From positions 81,526,175 to 81,590,174 of the forward strand of contig OZ024912.1 of NCBI GenBank assembly GCA_964017125.1: a stretch of DNA of 64,000 bases, read 5' to 3'. Source of the stretch: Flabesymbios commensalis (lineage: Eukaryota; Annelida; Polychaeta; Terebellida; Flabelligeridae). The notes below the pieces were generated by a model. That model was not told the origin of the DNA and ran no database searches. It saw only the letters and a list, made by a program, of their open reading frames with translations. Shown here piece after piece: positions 44,963 to 58,253 of the stretch; positions within the stretch are counted from its first letter, which is position 1, and the number at the start of each line of letters is the position of its first letter. A program made the position numbers and the translations under genes.

Positions 44963-45366
44963 TATAGTCTATGACACAATTATCTGGAGCGCATGCTTTC
45001 CGTCGATTTCTCCGTCAATTCAGAACCGATTCCCTTGATATATTGCACAGAACATTTCCAAGTCATGTCCTAACATCGGTAAAAAATTCGTAAAGTTATA
45101 TGCAAAATTGCAAAATTTAGACCATTTGACATGTAGTATATTGAAAATATGACGTTCCTCTATAAACTCATTACACTAATTCTGGAATTTTATTACATGT
45201 CAAATGGTCTAACTTTTAAAATATTGAATATAATTTTGCGAAATTTCAACCGGTGCTAGAACATCACTTGGACATTTCCTGTGCAACATTTCAAGTAAAT
45301 CGGTTCAGAACTGACGGAGAAATCGACGAAAAGCATGCGATCCAGATAATTGTGTCATAGACTATA
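44963..45366. mobile_element. 404-bp foldback element, subfamily B
   Basis: Starts TATAGTCTATGACACAATTA and ends with its complement; arms of ~120 bp contain CGATTTCTCCGTCA. The inner part again has GACCATTTGACATGTA inverted. Sister family of 22,745-23,169. Confidence 0.8.
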
Positions 45367-47239
45367 ATTAGATCGGTATTTAGCGAAAAAAAAGTACAAT
45401 AACTATTACCGGCGACAAAAGCAAGACACCCGCACCGAAAGCGAGCCTATTATACTATAGGCCTACAGGCAGAATTCAGGTTGTAAAAGTATGCATAGCT
45501 ATGATGCTATCATTGATCTGTCTGACCGGGACACCATCAAACAGGACAAGCCGTACGGATGGAGCGCGTAGCGGGTCGACGTGTTACAATGGATTACTCA
45601 TTTTTAATCCAGACGGTAATCCTGGTTGTAACACAGGCGGTCCCGGCAGAATCTGCCAGAGGTCAGTAAGGTCATCATGATAGGTTGTCCACTCAGAGTG
45701 ACTGGCGGCTCTCAAGGCCTGGGTGGTCTGTTGCTGGACCGGACAAAGGGGAGGCCTGAGCATGTGTAAATGTATGTTAAATCCATGTTCCGATTATGAC
45801 GATGACTAATTCTATGTTAAATCATTGTTGTGATTATGTTAATGTAAAGTCGGGGAGAAGAGCGTTGTGCGCGCCTAACTTGTGAAGTAAGCTAGAAATC
45901 TACGCATTGTGTTTCCCTGTCATGTTAGACAGGGTAAACTGTCTCGAATCATCATGCGTACACATTGAATATGTTAAAAAGAGTGGATACACCTCAGAAT
46001 CAAAAGGGACTCAATTGCTTCTGTATGACCAAAATGTGCCTTTTTGTAATCAAACCAGACAAGTTGATTGAGCAGGTTCTGATAATAACACAAACAACAT
46101 TGAGCAGCTTTTAACCGCTTGGTGTTCACTTGAACAGGTTCTGTTGTGGTCATTTGCTCTCCTATGAGCTTTAAAACCTGCTAAAGTTGATCGAGCAGGT
46201 TCTGCTGTCACGGGTAGCAATGCTGTCTCAATATTTAAACGATGGGGTAAAGTTAAACCATACAAGGTTCTGCAGAATGCATCCAATATGTACCTACATT
46301 AGCAAGCTTAGGTGAAGAATGGTATTCTTAAGAATATCTATTGAATCATTTAACGTAATTCTGTTGCACTGTTTATGGTTACATATACTCTAATATGCTA
46401 ATGAAGTTCGGGAGGTGAAAGTTAGGAATGTATGTGAGAACTTGGCTACCATCAAATCCACAGCAGCAATTGATTTATTCAATGATCCACTTTGTCATCG
46501 CACTTTCAAACAAAAAATGCACATTTCCAAGACGCCTTTTGGTAAAGATCACATCAATCCTCTTTGAGTGTGCCATTTGCTACTACACATCATGGATGTG
46601 CCATTGAAAACGAGAGTGGATTAAAAAACACTGTGGTTTCTAGATTACATAATTCTACAGCAATTAGTTGACATTTTAACGCAGCAGGGGTCATCTCCAG
46701 GCAAGTAAATAGATTGTGCAAATATTGTACAGTCTGACGAAGATGACAATACAACTGACGAAGATTATTTGCTCAATTAACTTGTTGGTGACATAGTTTT
46801 CTCATATTATGTTTGTATAATCAAAGCAAATCAACATATATTTCAGATGCACATCTATTAATAATTACATTTTGCCTGAACAATATGGACATACATAACG
46901 TACATACACACTAATATGGTGGATAGGCCCAATCCAGTGTCAGTTTCCGTTGTTTTTACAATAATTTTTAATTTTCTCATATGCCGCTAGGTACACGTAA
47001 GCCTATAACTTTTGGATACAGATCGACGCTTAGTAAAGTTGGTAGAATGGTTTTTACATTTATTAGCACCAAATGTACATCTGTCCTGGTGATTTGTATC
47101 GATACACCCATGTTTTTTTGCTTCGGCGCATACCATTAAATGTTAACCACACCTCGTTCTTCTAGTCACTTATTAAATATTATATATTTATCTTGTGTTT
47201 TTTATTATAATCTGTAGGGATACTCGGATTGATGACAAC
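45367..47239. other. Non-coding part of the 6.9-kb unit
   Basis: Contains a local repeat GTTGATYGAGCAGGTTCTG (46,059, 46,186). A short acidic reading ends at ~46,780 (VQSDEDDNTTDEDYLLN, stop) and may be a remnant of a transposase tail, but stops precede it. Confidence 0.4.
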
Positions 47240-47250
47240 ATGCTCAATAT

Positions 47251-47510
47251 GAAATGAATATGAATGCTCTCTGTACATATAGGCTGATAAATGAGATGAC
47301 ACTGCCCTCCAGACTTCGAGCCCTGGCGGGGTCAGGCTGAGCACGCTACCTCTCGTTCACGGAGGCTCTCCACAATATTGAATCATTACGAGTGAGTGGG
47401 GAAGAAACATTTTGTTTCTTTAAACTTGGAGGCCAGAGTGGGCCCGAACCCGCGATTGCCGACTTTCCAAGCAGGCAGCTTTAACCACGGCACCAAGGCG
47501 ACCTCCCATA
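47251..47510 (-). mobile_element. tRNA-derived SINE, copy 1
   Basis: The minus-strand head GGGAGGTCGCCTTGGTGCCG then TGGTTAAAG (A box) and CGCGGGTTCGGGCCC (B box) is followed by AAAGAAACAAAATGTTTCTT and an internal GAGGTAGCGTGCTC block. It is flanked by an 11-bp target duplication ATGCTCAATAT at 47,240-47,250 and 47,511-47,521. Host SINEs of this type are moved by LINEs. Confidence 0.85.
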
Positions 47511-47521
47511 ATGCTCAATAT

Positions 47522-48649
47522 ACAACATATTAAATCTCACGCATTGTTCCCTTATATTAAAATAAAACTAAATAGCCTTAGCATTTAATGTGCATTTATA
47601 TATATTACTGTTGTTCTCCACAAAGAATTAAACATCAATATGCGACTAACATGAAATATGTATACTAATCATAATAAAAGCCAGATTATTTATAGTATTT
47701 TACAAACAAAAAATCTGCCCTAGCATTCAAACTGTATAAAACAATTAAATTTTACCTTGTTCTTCCCGTCAGCTATTAATTACAATATAATATGTATCCT
47801 GTGCTTATTTTATAATCTTCATGGATATCTGGATAACGCCACATTAGTCAACATACAAGTCTTAAGCATTGTGCTTTATTATATATTATTTTAGATTTAT
47901 TTAAAAAAAACTCAGCCTTGACATTCAAAGTGTCATTATGCTTATTATTTGGTTTTCCATCAAACATTTAAACATATACATCAATATGAGACTAATAATA
48001 AATATTTATATTACATACATATTAAATATCCACAGTATATATATACACTGTGAGCAGAAAATTGGTCTTAGCATTCAAAGTGTCATTTTATATATTTTTT
48101 CTTCATTAATATGCAAACATAAACATCAATATGAGATTCACATAAAATATTCATAATAAATATAATGATAAATATCCACAGCATGAGTTAACTTTATTAT
48201 AATAGCCTATTGGACGCAGATATATCAGCAAATTAGAGTTAGCGATAATGACGCGCGTATCCTAAATATGTAGTTATAAACAAAAATTGGCCCTAGATTT
48301 TTCAACTTTTTAACTTCCAGTCCCCTCGGGACATAATGGGGACACTTTTTGCTAATTAGCTTGGTTCTAAGTACCACACAACAAAAATAGCAGATTGCCA
48401 AACTTGACACATATGTTATAATGTTTGTATTTTTTAGGCGCCCGTATTGAAAAAAATATTCAAAATGAAAGCTGGGCACAAATATTTTTCAGTGATCTAC
48501 ATGTGTATATGGCAAAGGGCTATGAATAAAACAATAGTGAAAATAAATAACACTACCACTACTTTGAACAATTTTTCGAATTGCTGTCAATTTTATTTTG
48601 GTGTCCTTCTAAAAAACGGTAAAATAGGCCCTAGGGCTTAAAGCGTCCT
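47522..48649. other. AT-rich, nothing coding recognised
   Basis: Internal repeats of ATTCAAAGTGTCATT and AACATCAATATGMGA recur three or four times (47,640-48,150). Short frames here are AT-rich noise, identical in the second 6.9-kb copy. Confidence 0.5.
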
Positions 48650-49284
48650 GATACATTTTCGCCCACAGTCTTTTTCAGCTACACATCATAACTTTCTTTG
48701 TGGGGATGGATCTATTTTACTTAAATCTGACTACAGGTACCTTGGTATAATTATTAATGAGTTTTTAAATTTTAACGTGACTGTGAAGGCAGTAGCTCTG
48801 TCGGCCCACAGAGCCCTGGAAAAACTGATTTCAAAAATAAAAATAAATGGAGGTGTTCCATATGAATGCTTCGTAAAATTATATAATTGTCTAGTTTGGT
48901 CAGTTGTTAATTACGGGGCATCTGTGTGGGGCAATCGGAGATACCCCGCCATTGAAGCCGTACATAATAGGGCCTGTCGGTTTTATATGGGGCTCGGCCA
49001 ACACGCGCCCACTGCTGCTGCTAGAGGTGACCTGGGTCTCATACCACCATTATGTAAACAGCGTGTGGAGATGACAAGACAGTACCATCGATTAATTAAT
49101 ATGTCAGATAATAGGCTAAATAAAAGTGTTTTTATTTGGGCAGGCACGTCATCAGGTATAAGACAAAATAGAGTGTTGTAATATCAAGCAAGAAATGATC
49201 AGCCTCGTGAGGAATAATTGTATTTGTAAATGTGTAAGTGACTGGCATAGTACGATCAACAGGGAAACGGGAAGAAGAGGTGTC
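48650..49284 (+). mobile_element. LINE type 2, RT C-terminal fragment (copy 1)
   Basis: Reads HFRPQSFSATHHN, then FNVTVKAVALSAHRALEKLI, VNYGASVWGNRRYPAIEAVH and RQYHRLINMSDNRLNKSVFI: the region after the RT palm in jockey/CR1-type ORF2. The longest open piece is 48,777-49,181. Breaks occur near 48,700. The RT palm is absent here but present in the copy at 58.3 kb. The fragment runs straight into the tRNA-like array. Confidence 0.75.
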
Positions 49285-51246
49285 GGTATTATTATACATA
49301 GAGCCTGTTGTGTGGGGGTGTAGTGGTTACGCCACGTACCTGTCACGCCGAAGCCGTGGTCTGTAAGGTGTTATTGTACATAGAGCCCGTGGTGTGGGGG
49401 GTGTAGTGGTTACGCCACGTGTATGTCACGCCGGAGCAGGGGTCTGTAAGGTATTATTATACATAGAGCCCGTGGTGTGGAGGGTGTAGTGGTTACGTCA
49501 CGTGCCTGTCACGCCGGAGCCGGGGTCTGTAAGGTGCTATTATACATAGAGCCCATGGTGTGGGGGTGTAGTGGTTACGCCACGTGCCTCTCACGCCGGA
49601 GCCGGGGTCTGTATGGTATTATTTAACATAGAGCCTGTGGTGTGGGGGTGTATTGGTTAGGCCACGTGCCTGCCACGCCGGAGGCGTGGTTTGTAAGGTG
49701 TTATTATACATAGAGCCCGTGGTGTGGGGGTGTAGTGGTTACGCCACATGCCTGTCACGTCGGATCCGGGATCTGTGAGGTGTTATTATACATAGAGCCC
49801 GTGGTGTGGTGTGTGTGGGGTGTAGTGGTTACGCCACGTGCCTGTCACGCCGGAGCCGGGATCTGTGAGGTGTTATTATACATAGAGCCCGTGGTGGGGG
49901 GGGGGTGTAGTGGTTACGCCACGTGCCTGTCACGAGGGAGCCGTGGTCTGTAAGGTGTTATTATACATAGAGCCTGTGGTGTGGGGGTGTGGTGGTTACG
50001 CCACGTGCCTGTCACGCCGGAGCCGAGGTCTGTGAGGTGTTATTATACATAGAGCCCGTGGTATGGGGGTGTAGTGGTTACGTCACGTGCCTGTCACGCC
50101 GGAACCGGGGTCTGTAAGGTGTTATTATACATAGAGCCCGTGGTGTGAGGGTGTAGTGGTTACGTCTCGTGCCTGTCGCGCCGGAGCCGGGGTCTGTAAG
50201 GTGTTATTATACATAGAGCCTGTGGTGTGGGGATGTGGTGGTTACGCCACGTGCCTGTCACGCCGGAGCCGAGGTCTGTGAGTTGTTATTATACATAGAG
50301 CCCGTGGTATGGGGGTGTAGTGGTTACGTCACGTGTCTGTCACGCCGGAGCCGGGGTCTGTAAGGTGTTATTATACATAGAGCCCGTGGTGTGGGGGTGT
50401 GGTGGTTACGCCACGTGCCTGTAACGCCGGAGCCGAGGTCTGTGAGGTGTTATTATACATAGAGCCCGTGGTATGGGGGTGTAGTGGTTACGTCACGTGC
50501 CTGTCACGCCGGAGCCGGGGTCTGTAGGGTTTTATTATACATAGAGCCCGTGGTGTGGGGGTGTAGTGGTTACGTCACGTGCCTGTCACGTCGGAGCCGG
50601 GGTCTGTAAGGTGTTATTATACATAGAGCCTGTGGTGTGGGGGTGTGGTGGTTACGCCACGTACCTGTCACGCCGGAGCCGGGGTCTGTAAGGTGTTATT
50701 ATACATAGAGCCCGTGGTGTGGGGGTGTAGTGGTTACGCCACATGCCTGTTACGCCGGAGCTGGGGTCTGTAAGGTGTTATTATACATAGAGCCCGTAGT
50801 GTGGGGGGGGGGGGTGTAGTGGTTACGCCACGTGCCTGTCACGCCGGAGACGGGGTATGCGAGGTGTTATTATACATAGAGCCCGTGGTAGGGGGTGTAG
50901 TGGTTACGCCACGTGCCTGTCACGCCGGAGCCGGGGTCTGTAAGATGTTATTATACATAGAGCCCGTGGTGTGGGGGGGGGGAAGGGTTTAGTGGTTACG
51001 TGACGTTTCTGTCACGCCTGAGCCGGGGATTGTATGGTGTTATTATACATAGAGCCTGTGGTGTGGGGGGTGTGGTGGTTACGCCACGTGCCTGTCACGC
51101 CGGAGCCGTGGTCTGTAAGGTGTTATTATACATAGAGCCCGTTGTGTGGGAGGTGTAGTGGTTACGCCACGTGCCTGTCACGCCGGAGACGGGTTCTGTA
51201 GGGTGTTATTATACATAGAGCCCGTGATGTGGAGGGGGGGGGGAGG
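49285..51246 (+). repeat. tRNA-Asp-like 82-bp satellite, array A (~24 units)
   Basis: Unit text: GTGTAGTGGTTACGCCACGT, GCCTGTCACGCCGGAGCCGG, GGTCTGTAAGGTGTTATTAT, ACATAGAGCCCGTGGTGTGG. The first part lines up with tRNA-Asp(GUC): GTATAGTGGTTA (A box), GCCTGTCACGC (anticodon loop with GTC), GGAG then CGGGGT. The TpsiC/B box and acceptor 3' side are missing. CACGTG is present in most units. Poly-G runs of variable length sit at unit junctions. Frames such as ...TPRACHAGAGVCKVLLYIEP... are read-through of the repeat, not genes. Confidence 0.9.
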
Positions 51247-51875
51247 GTCCAGTCCAGGGAGTTTGATCGAGTCTCTCAGTTAGCAGGGTAGAATCAGAGA
51301 CTACCGTTAGACTAGTCCTAGATGAAAGGTAAGGCCTAGAGCAAGATTATTTGGCATTAAATCATTAAGATATAGGCCTAGTGAAACTGAAGTCAAATTA
51401 ACTTGTAGTGTAGCGCTTGTTTTCGCCGATTTCTTAGTCAATTCTCAACAGTTAGGGCTTAGACCATCTGGCATGTTTCAGTAATGCAATTCAGAGCTTA
51501 AAACGGAATTTAATTTGACCAGTTTAATGGGTTCTTATAGACAATAGAGGGACGTCGCAATTAGAAAATTAATAGGCCTAGGCCTACATGCGGAGAACAA
51601 CCAGCCCAGTATAAGACAGGAAGTAAACACTGCCGTAACCACGGGTGACACGCATGTGCACCGACCCCAGGGGGAAGCACTGGACGGGGGAACTGCTGGC
51701 CGGCCACACCGGTAATGACGAAACCTGAAAGTAAGCCAATTGCCGAAAGCTTTCGAAAGCAAGATCGCCGCACCGAAAGCAAGCGTTTATAGGCAGAGCT
51801 CAAAACATAAACCTTATTTTTATATTGATTTATCATGCGCCTATATCGTTATTAAATAATATATATTAAAAAATA

Positions 51876-52279
51876 TATAGTCTATGACACAATTATCTGG
51901 AGCGCATGCTTTCCGTCGATTTCTCCGTCAATTCAGAACCGATTCCCTTGATATATTGCACAGAACATTTCCAAGTCATGTCCTAACATCGGTAAAAAAT
52001 TCGTAAAGTTATATGCAAAATTGCAAAATTTAGACCATTTGACATGTAGTATATTGAAAATATGACGTTCCTCTATAAACTCATTACACTAATTCTGGAA
52101 TTTTATTACATGTCAAATGGTCTAACTTTTAAAATATTGAATATAATTTTGCGAAATTTCAACCGGTGCTAGAACATCACTTGGACATTTCCTGTGCAAC
52201 ATTTCAAGTAAATCGGTTCAGAACTGACGGAGAAATCGACGAAAAGCATGCGATCCAGATAATTGTGTCATAGACTATA
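51876..52279. mobile_element. Foldback element subfamily B, duplicated copy
   Basis: Copy of 44,963-45,366 carried by the 6.9-kb duplication. Confidence 0.8.
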
Positions 52280-54163
52280 ATTAGATCGGTATTTAGCGAA
52301 AAAAAAGTACAATAACTATTACCGGCGACAAAAGCAAGACACCCGCACCGAAAGCGAGCCTATTATACTATAGGCCTACAGGCAGAATTCAGGTTGTAAA
52401 AGTATGCATAGCTATGATGCTATCATTGATCTGTCTGACCGGGACACCATCAAACAGGACAAGCCGTACGGATGGAGCGCGTAGCGGGTCGACGTGTTAC
52501 AATGGATTACTCATTTTTAATCCAGACGGTAATCCTGGTTGTAACACAGGCGGTCCCGGCAGAATCTGCCAGAGGTCAGTAAGGTCATCATGATAGGTTG
52601 TCCACTCAGAGTGACTGGCGGCTCTCAAGGCCTGGGTGGTCTGTTGCTGGACCGGACAAAGGGGAGGCCTGAGCATGTGTAAATGTATGTTAAATCCATG
52701 TTCCGATTATGACGATGACTAATTCTATGTTAAATCATTGTTGTGATTATGTTAATGTAAAGTCGGGGAGAAGAGCGTTGTGCGCGCCTAACTTGTGAAG
52801 TAAGCTAGAAATCTACGCATTGTGTTTCCCTGTCATGTTAGACAGGGTAAACTGTCTCGAATCATCATGCGTACACATTGAATATGTTAAAAAGAGTGGA
52901 TACACCTCAGAATCAAAAGGGACTCAATTGCTTCTGTATGACCAAAATGTGCCTTTTTGTAATCAAACCAGACAAGTTGATTGAGCAGGTTCTGATAATA
53001 ACACAAACAACATTGAGCAGCTTTTAACCGCTTGGTGTTCACTTGAACAGGTTCTGTTGTGGTCATTTGCTCTCCTATGAGCTTTAAAACCTGCTAAAGT
53101 TGATCGAGCAGGTTCTGCTGTCACGGGTAGCAATGCTGTCTCAATATTTAAACGATGGGGTAAAGTTAAACCATACAAGGTTCTGCAGAATGCATCCAAT
53201 ATGTACCTACATTAGCAAGCTTAGGTGAAGAATGGTATTCTTAAGAATATCTATTGAATCATTTAACGTAATTCTGTTGCACTGTTTATGGTTACATATA
53301 CTCTAATATGCTAATGAAGTTCGGGAGGTGAAAGTTAGGAATGTATGTGAGAACTTGGCTACCATCAAATCCACAGCAGCAATTGATTTATTCAATGATC
53401 CACTTTGTCATCGCACTTTCAAACAAAAAATGCACATTTCCAAGACGCCTTTTGGTAAAGATCACATCAATCCTCTTTGAGTGTGCCATTTGCTACTACA
53501 CATCATGGATGTGCCATTGAAAACGAGAGTGGATTAAAAAACACTGTGGTTTCTAGATTACATAATTCTACAGCAATTAGTTGACATTTTAACGCAGCAG
53601 GGGTCATCTCCAGGCAAGTAAATAGATTATGCAAATATTGTACAGTCTGACGAAGATGACAATACAACTGACGAAGATTATTTGCTCAATTAACTTGTTG
53701 GTGACATAGTTTTCTCATATTATGTTTGCATAATCAAAGCAAATCAACATATATTTCAGATGCACATCTATTAATAATTACATTTTGCCTGAACAATATG
53801 GACATACATAACGTACATACACACTAATATGGTGGATAGGCCCAATCCAGTGTCAGTTTCCGTTGTTTTTACAATAATTTTTAATTTTCTCATATGCCGC
53901 TAGGTACACGTAAGCCTATAACTTTTGGATACAGATCGACGCTTAGTAAAGTTGGTAGAATGGTTTTTACATTTATTAGCACCAAATGTACATCTGTCCT
54001 GGTGATTTGTATCGATACACCCATGTTTTTTTGCTTCGGCGCATACCATTAAATGTTAACCACACCTCGTTCTTCTAGTCACTTATTAAATATTATATAT
54101 TTATCTTGTGTTTTTTATTATAATCTGTAGGGATACTCGGATTGATGACAACATGCTCAATAT

Positions 54164-54423
54164 GAAATGAATATGAATGCTCTCTGTACATATAGGCTGA
54201 TAAATGAGATGACACTGCCCTCCAGACTTCGAGCCCTGGCGGGGTCAGGCTGAGCACGCTACCTCTCGGTCACGGAGGCTCTCCACAATATTGAATCATT
54301 ACGAGTGAGTGGGGAAGAAACATTTTGTTTCTTTAAACTTGGAGGCCAGAGTGGGCCCGAACCCGCGATTGCCGACTTTCCAAGCAGGCAGCTTTAACCA
54401 CGGCACCAAGGCGACCTCCCATA
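54164..54423 (-). mobile_element. tRNA-derived SINE, duplicated copy
   Basis: Copy of 47,251-47,510 with the same flanking ATGCTCAATAT repeats, so it moved with the large duplication and not by a new insertion. Confidence 0.85.
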
Positions 54424-55562
54424 ATGCTCAATATACAACATATTAAATCTCACGCATTGTTCCCTTATATTAAAATAAAACTAAATAGCCTTAGCATTTA
54501 ATGTGCATTTATATATATTACTGTTGTTCTCCACAAAGAATTAAACATCAATATGCGACTAACATGAAATATGTATACTAATCATAATAAAAGCCAGATT
54601 ATTTATAGTATTTTACAAACAAAAAATCTGCCCTAGCATTCAAACTGTATAAAACAATTAAATTTTACCTTGTTCTTCCCGTCAGCTATTAATTACAATA
54701 TAATATGTATCCTGTGCTTATTTTATAATCTTCATGGATATCTGGATAACGCCACATTAGTCAACATACAAGTCTTAAGCATTGTGCTTTATTATATATT
54801 ATTTTAGATTTATTTAAAAAAAACTCAGCCTTGACATTCAAAGTGTCATTATGCTTATTATTTGGTTTTCCATCAAACATTTAAACATATACATCAATAT
54901 GAGACTAATAATAAATATTTATATTACATACATATTAAATATCCACAGTATATATATACACTGTGAGCAGAAAATTGGTCTTAGCATTCAAAGTGTCATT
55001 TTATATATTTTTTCTTCATTAATATGCAAACATAAACATCAATATGAGATTCACATAAAATATTCATAATAAATATAATGATAAATATCCACAGCATGAG
55101 TTAACTTTATTATAATAGCCTATTGGACGCAGATATATCAGCAAATTAGAGTTAGCGATAATGACGCGCGTATCCTAAATATGTAGTTATAAACAAAAAT
55201 TGGCCCTCGATTTTTCAACTTTTTAACTTCCAGTCCCCTCGGGACATAATGGGGACACTTTTTGCTAATTAGCTTGGTTCTAAGTACCACACAACAAAAA
55301 TAGCAGATTGCCAAACTTGACACATATGTTATAATGTTTGTATTTTTTAGGCGCCCGTATTGAAAAAAATATTCAAAATGAAAGCTGGGCACAAATATTT
55401 TTCAGTGATCTACATGTGTATATGGCAAAGGGCTATGAATAAAACAATAGTGAAAATAAATAACACTACCACTACTTTGAACAATTTTTCGAATTGCTGT
55501 CAATTTTATTTTGGTGTCCTTCTAAAAAACGGTAAAATAGGCCCTAGGGCTTAAAGCGTCCT

Positions 55563-56197
55563 GATACATTTTCGCCCACAGTCTTTTTCAGCTACACATC
55601 ATAACTTTCTTTGTGGGGATGGATCTATTTTACTTAAATCTGACTACAGGTACCTTGGTATAATTATTAATGAGTTTTTAAATTTTAACGTGACTGTGAA
55701 GGCAGTAGCTCTGTCGGCCCACAGAGCCCTGGAAAAACTGATTTCAAAAATAAAAATAAATGGAGGTGTTCCATATGAATGCTTCGTAAAATTATATAAT
55801 TGTCTAGTTTGGTCAGTTGTTAATTACGGGGCATCTGTGTGGGGCAATCGGAGATACCCCGCCATTGAAGCCGTACATAATAGGGCCTGTCGGTTTTATA
55901 TGGGGCTCGGCCAACACGCGCCCACTGCTGCTGCTAGAGGTGACCTGGGTCTCATACCACCATTATGTAAACAGCGTGTGGAGATGACAAGACAGTACCA
56001 TCGATTAATTAATATGTCAGATAATAGGCTAAATAAAAGTGTTTTTATTTGGGCAGGCACGTCATCAGGTATAAGACAAAATAGAGTGTTGTAATATCAA
56101 GCAAGAAATGATCAGCCTCGTGAGGAATAATTGTATTTGTAAATGTGTAAGTGACTGGCATAGTACGATCAACAGGGAAACGGGAAGAAGAGGTGTC
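55563..56197 (+). mobile_element. LINE type 2 fragment (copy 2)
   Basis: Copy of 48,650-49,284 at +6913; the reading at 55,690-56,094 is unchanged. Confidence 0.75.
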
Positions 56198-58253
56198 GGT
56201 ATTATTATACATAGAGCCTGTTGTGTGGGGGTGTAGTGGTTACGCCACGTACCTGTCACGCCGAAGCCGTGGTCTGTAAGGTGTTATTGTACATAGAGCC
56301 CGTGGTGTGGGGGGTGTAGTGGTTACGCCACGTGTATGTCACGCCGGAGCAGGGGTCTGTAAGGTATTATTATACATAGAGCCCGTGGTGTGGAGGGTGT
56401 AGTGGTTACGTCACGTGCCTGTCACGCCGGAGCCGGGGTCTGTAAGGTGCTATTATACATAGAGCCCATGGTGTGGGGGTGTAGTGGTTACGCCACGTGC
56501 CTCTCACGCCGGAGCCGGGGTCTGTATGGTATTATTTAACATAGAGCCTGTGGTGTGGGGGTGTATTGGTTAGGCCACGTGCCTGCCACGCCGGAGGCGT
56601 GGTTTGTAAGGTGTTATTATACATAGAGCCCGTGGTGTGGGGGTGTAGTGGTTACGCCACATGCCTGTCACGTCGGATCCGGGATCTGTGAGGTGTTATT
56701 ATACATAGAGCCCGTGGTGTGGTGTGTGTGGGGTGTAGTGGTTACGCCACGTGCCTGTCACGCCGGAGCCGGGATCTGTGAGGTGTTATTATACATAGAG
56801 CCCGTGGTGGGGGGGGGGGGGGTGTAGTGGTTACGCCACGTGCCTGTCACGAGGGAGCCGTGGTCTGTAAGGTGTTATTATACATAGAGCCTGTGGTGTG
56901 GGGGTGTGGTGGTTACGCCACGTGCCTGTCACGCCGGAGCCGAGGTCTGTGAGGTGTTATTATACATAGAGCCCGTGGTATGGGGGTGTAGTGGTTACGT
57001 CACGTGCCTGTCACGCCGGAACCGGGGTCTGTAAGGTGTTATTATACATAGAGCCCGTGGTGTGAGGGTGTAGTGGTTACGTCTCGTGCCTGTCGCGCCG
57101 GAGCCGGGGTCTGTAAGGTGTTATTATACATAGAGCCTGTGGTGTGGGGATGTGGTGGTTACGCCACGTGCCTGTCACGCCGGAGCTGAGGTCTGTGAGT
57201 TGTTATTATACATAGAGCCCGTGGTATGGGGGTGTAGTGGTTACGTCACGTGTCTGTCACGCCGGAGCCGGGGTCTGTAAGGTGTTATTATACATAGAGC
57301 CCGTGGTGTGGGGGTGTGGTGGTTACGCCACGTGCCTGTAACGCCGGAGCCGAGGTCTGTGAGGTGTTATTATACATAGAGCCCGTGGTATGGGGGTGTA
57401 GTGGTTACGTCACGTGCCTGTCACGCCGGAGCCGGGGTCTGTAGGGTTTTATTATACATAGAGCCCGTGGTGTGGGGGTGTAGTGGTTACGTCACGTGCC
57501 TGTCACGTCGGAGCCGGGGTCTGTAAGGTGTTATTATACATAGAGCCTGTGGTGTGGGGGTGTGGTGGTTACGCCACGTACCTGTCACGCCGGAGCCGGG
57601 GTCTGTAAGGTGTTATTATACATAGAGCCCGTGGTGTGGGGGTGTAGTGGTTACGCCACATGCCTGTTACGCCGGAGCTGGGGTCTGTAAGGTGTTATTA
57701 TACATAGAGCCCGTAGTGTGGGGGGGGGGGGTGTAGTGGTTACGCCACGTGCCTGTCACGCCGGAGACGGGGTATGCGAGGTGTTATTATACATAGAGCC
57801 CGTGGTAGGGGTTGTAGTGGTTACGCCACGTGCCTGTCACGCCGGAGCCGGGGTCTGTAAGATGTTATTATACATAGAGCCCGTGGTGTGGGGGGGGGGG
57901 AAGGGTTTAGTGGTTACGTGACGTTTCTGTCACGCCTGAGCCGGGGATTGTATGGTGTTATTATACATAGAGCCTGTGGTGTGGGGGGTGTGGTGGTTAC
58001 GCCACGTGCCTGTCACGCCGGAGCCGTGGTCTGTAAGGTGTTATTATACATAGAGCCCGTTGTGTGGGAGGTGTAGTGGTTACGCCACGTGCCTGTCACG
58101 CCGGAGACGGGTTCTGTAGGGTGTTATTATACATAGAGCCCGTGATGTGGAGGGGGGGGGAGGGTTTAGTGGTTACGTCACGTTTCTGTCACGCCGGAGC
58201 CGGGGTCTGTAAGGTGTTATTATACATAGAGCCCGTGGTGTGTGTGTGTGTGG
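56198..58253 (+). repeat. tRNA-Asp-like satellite, array B (~25 units)
   Basis: Same units in the same order as array A, one substitution near 57,187 and longer poly-G runs (for example 56,811-56,822). It continues past the duplication end by about one unit to a (GT)n run at 58,240-58,251, where LINE sequence begins. Confidence 0.9.

Larger units (their letters stand above)
44336..51248. repeat. 6.9-kb tandem duplication, copy 1
   Basis: Every marker in this block reappears 6913 bp to the right. Contents: foldback elements, a tRNA-derived SINE, a LINE 3' fragment and a tRNA-Asp-like satellite array. By eye I found only about six substitutions against copy 2 (for example 46,716 G/A, 46,816 T/C, 47,356 T/G, 48,295 A/C) and a few poly-G length changes. 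Confidence 0.95.
51249..58165. repeat. 6.9-kb tandem duplication, copy 2
   Basis: Starts CCAGTCCAGGGAGTTTGATC directly after an array unit of copy 1, with no spacer, and ends inside the array at the equivalent AGGGT. The ~0.1% divergence implies a very recent event or an assembly error. Confidence 0.95.

Noticed and set aside
46050-46286. 78-codon minus-strand frame repeated at 52,963
   Set aside because: Sits on a local GAGCAGGTTCTG repeat and is conserved only because of the duplication.
46713-46780. Acidic reading VQSDEDDNTTDEDYLLN followed by a stop
   Set aside because: Too short, with stops just upstream and no identifiable family.
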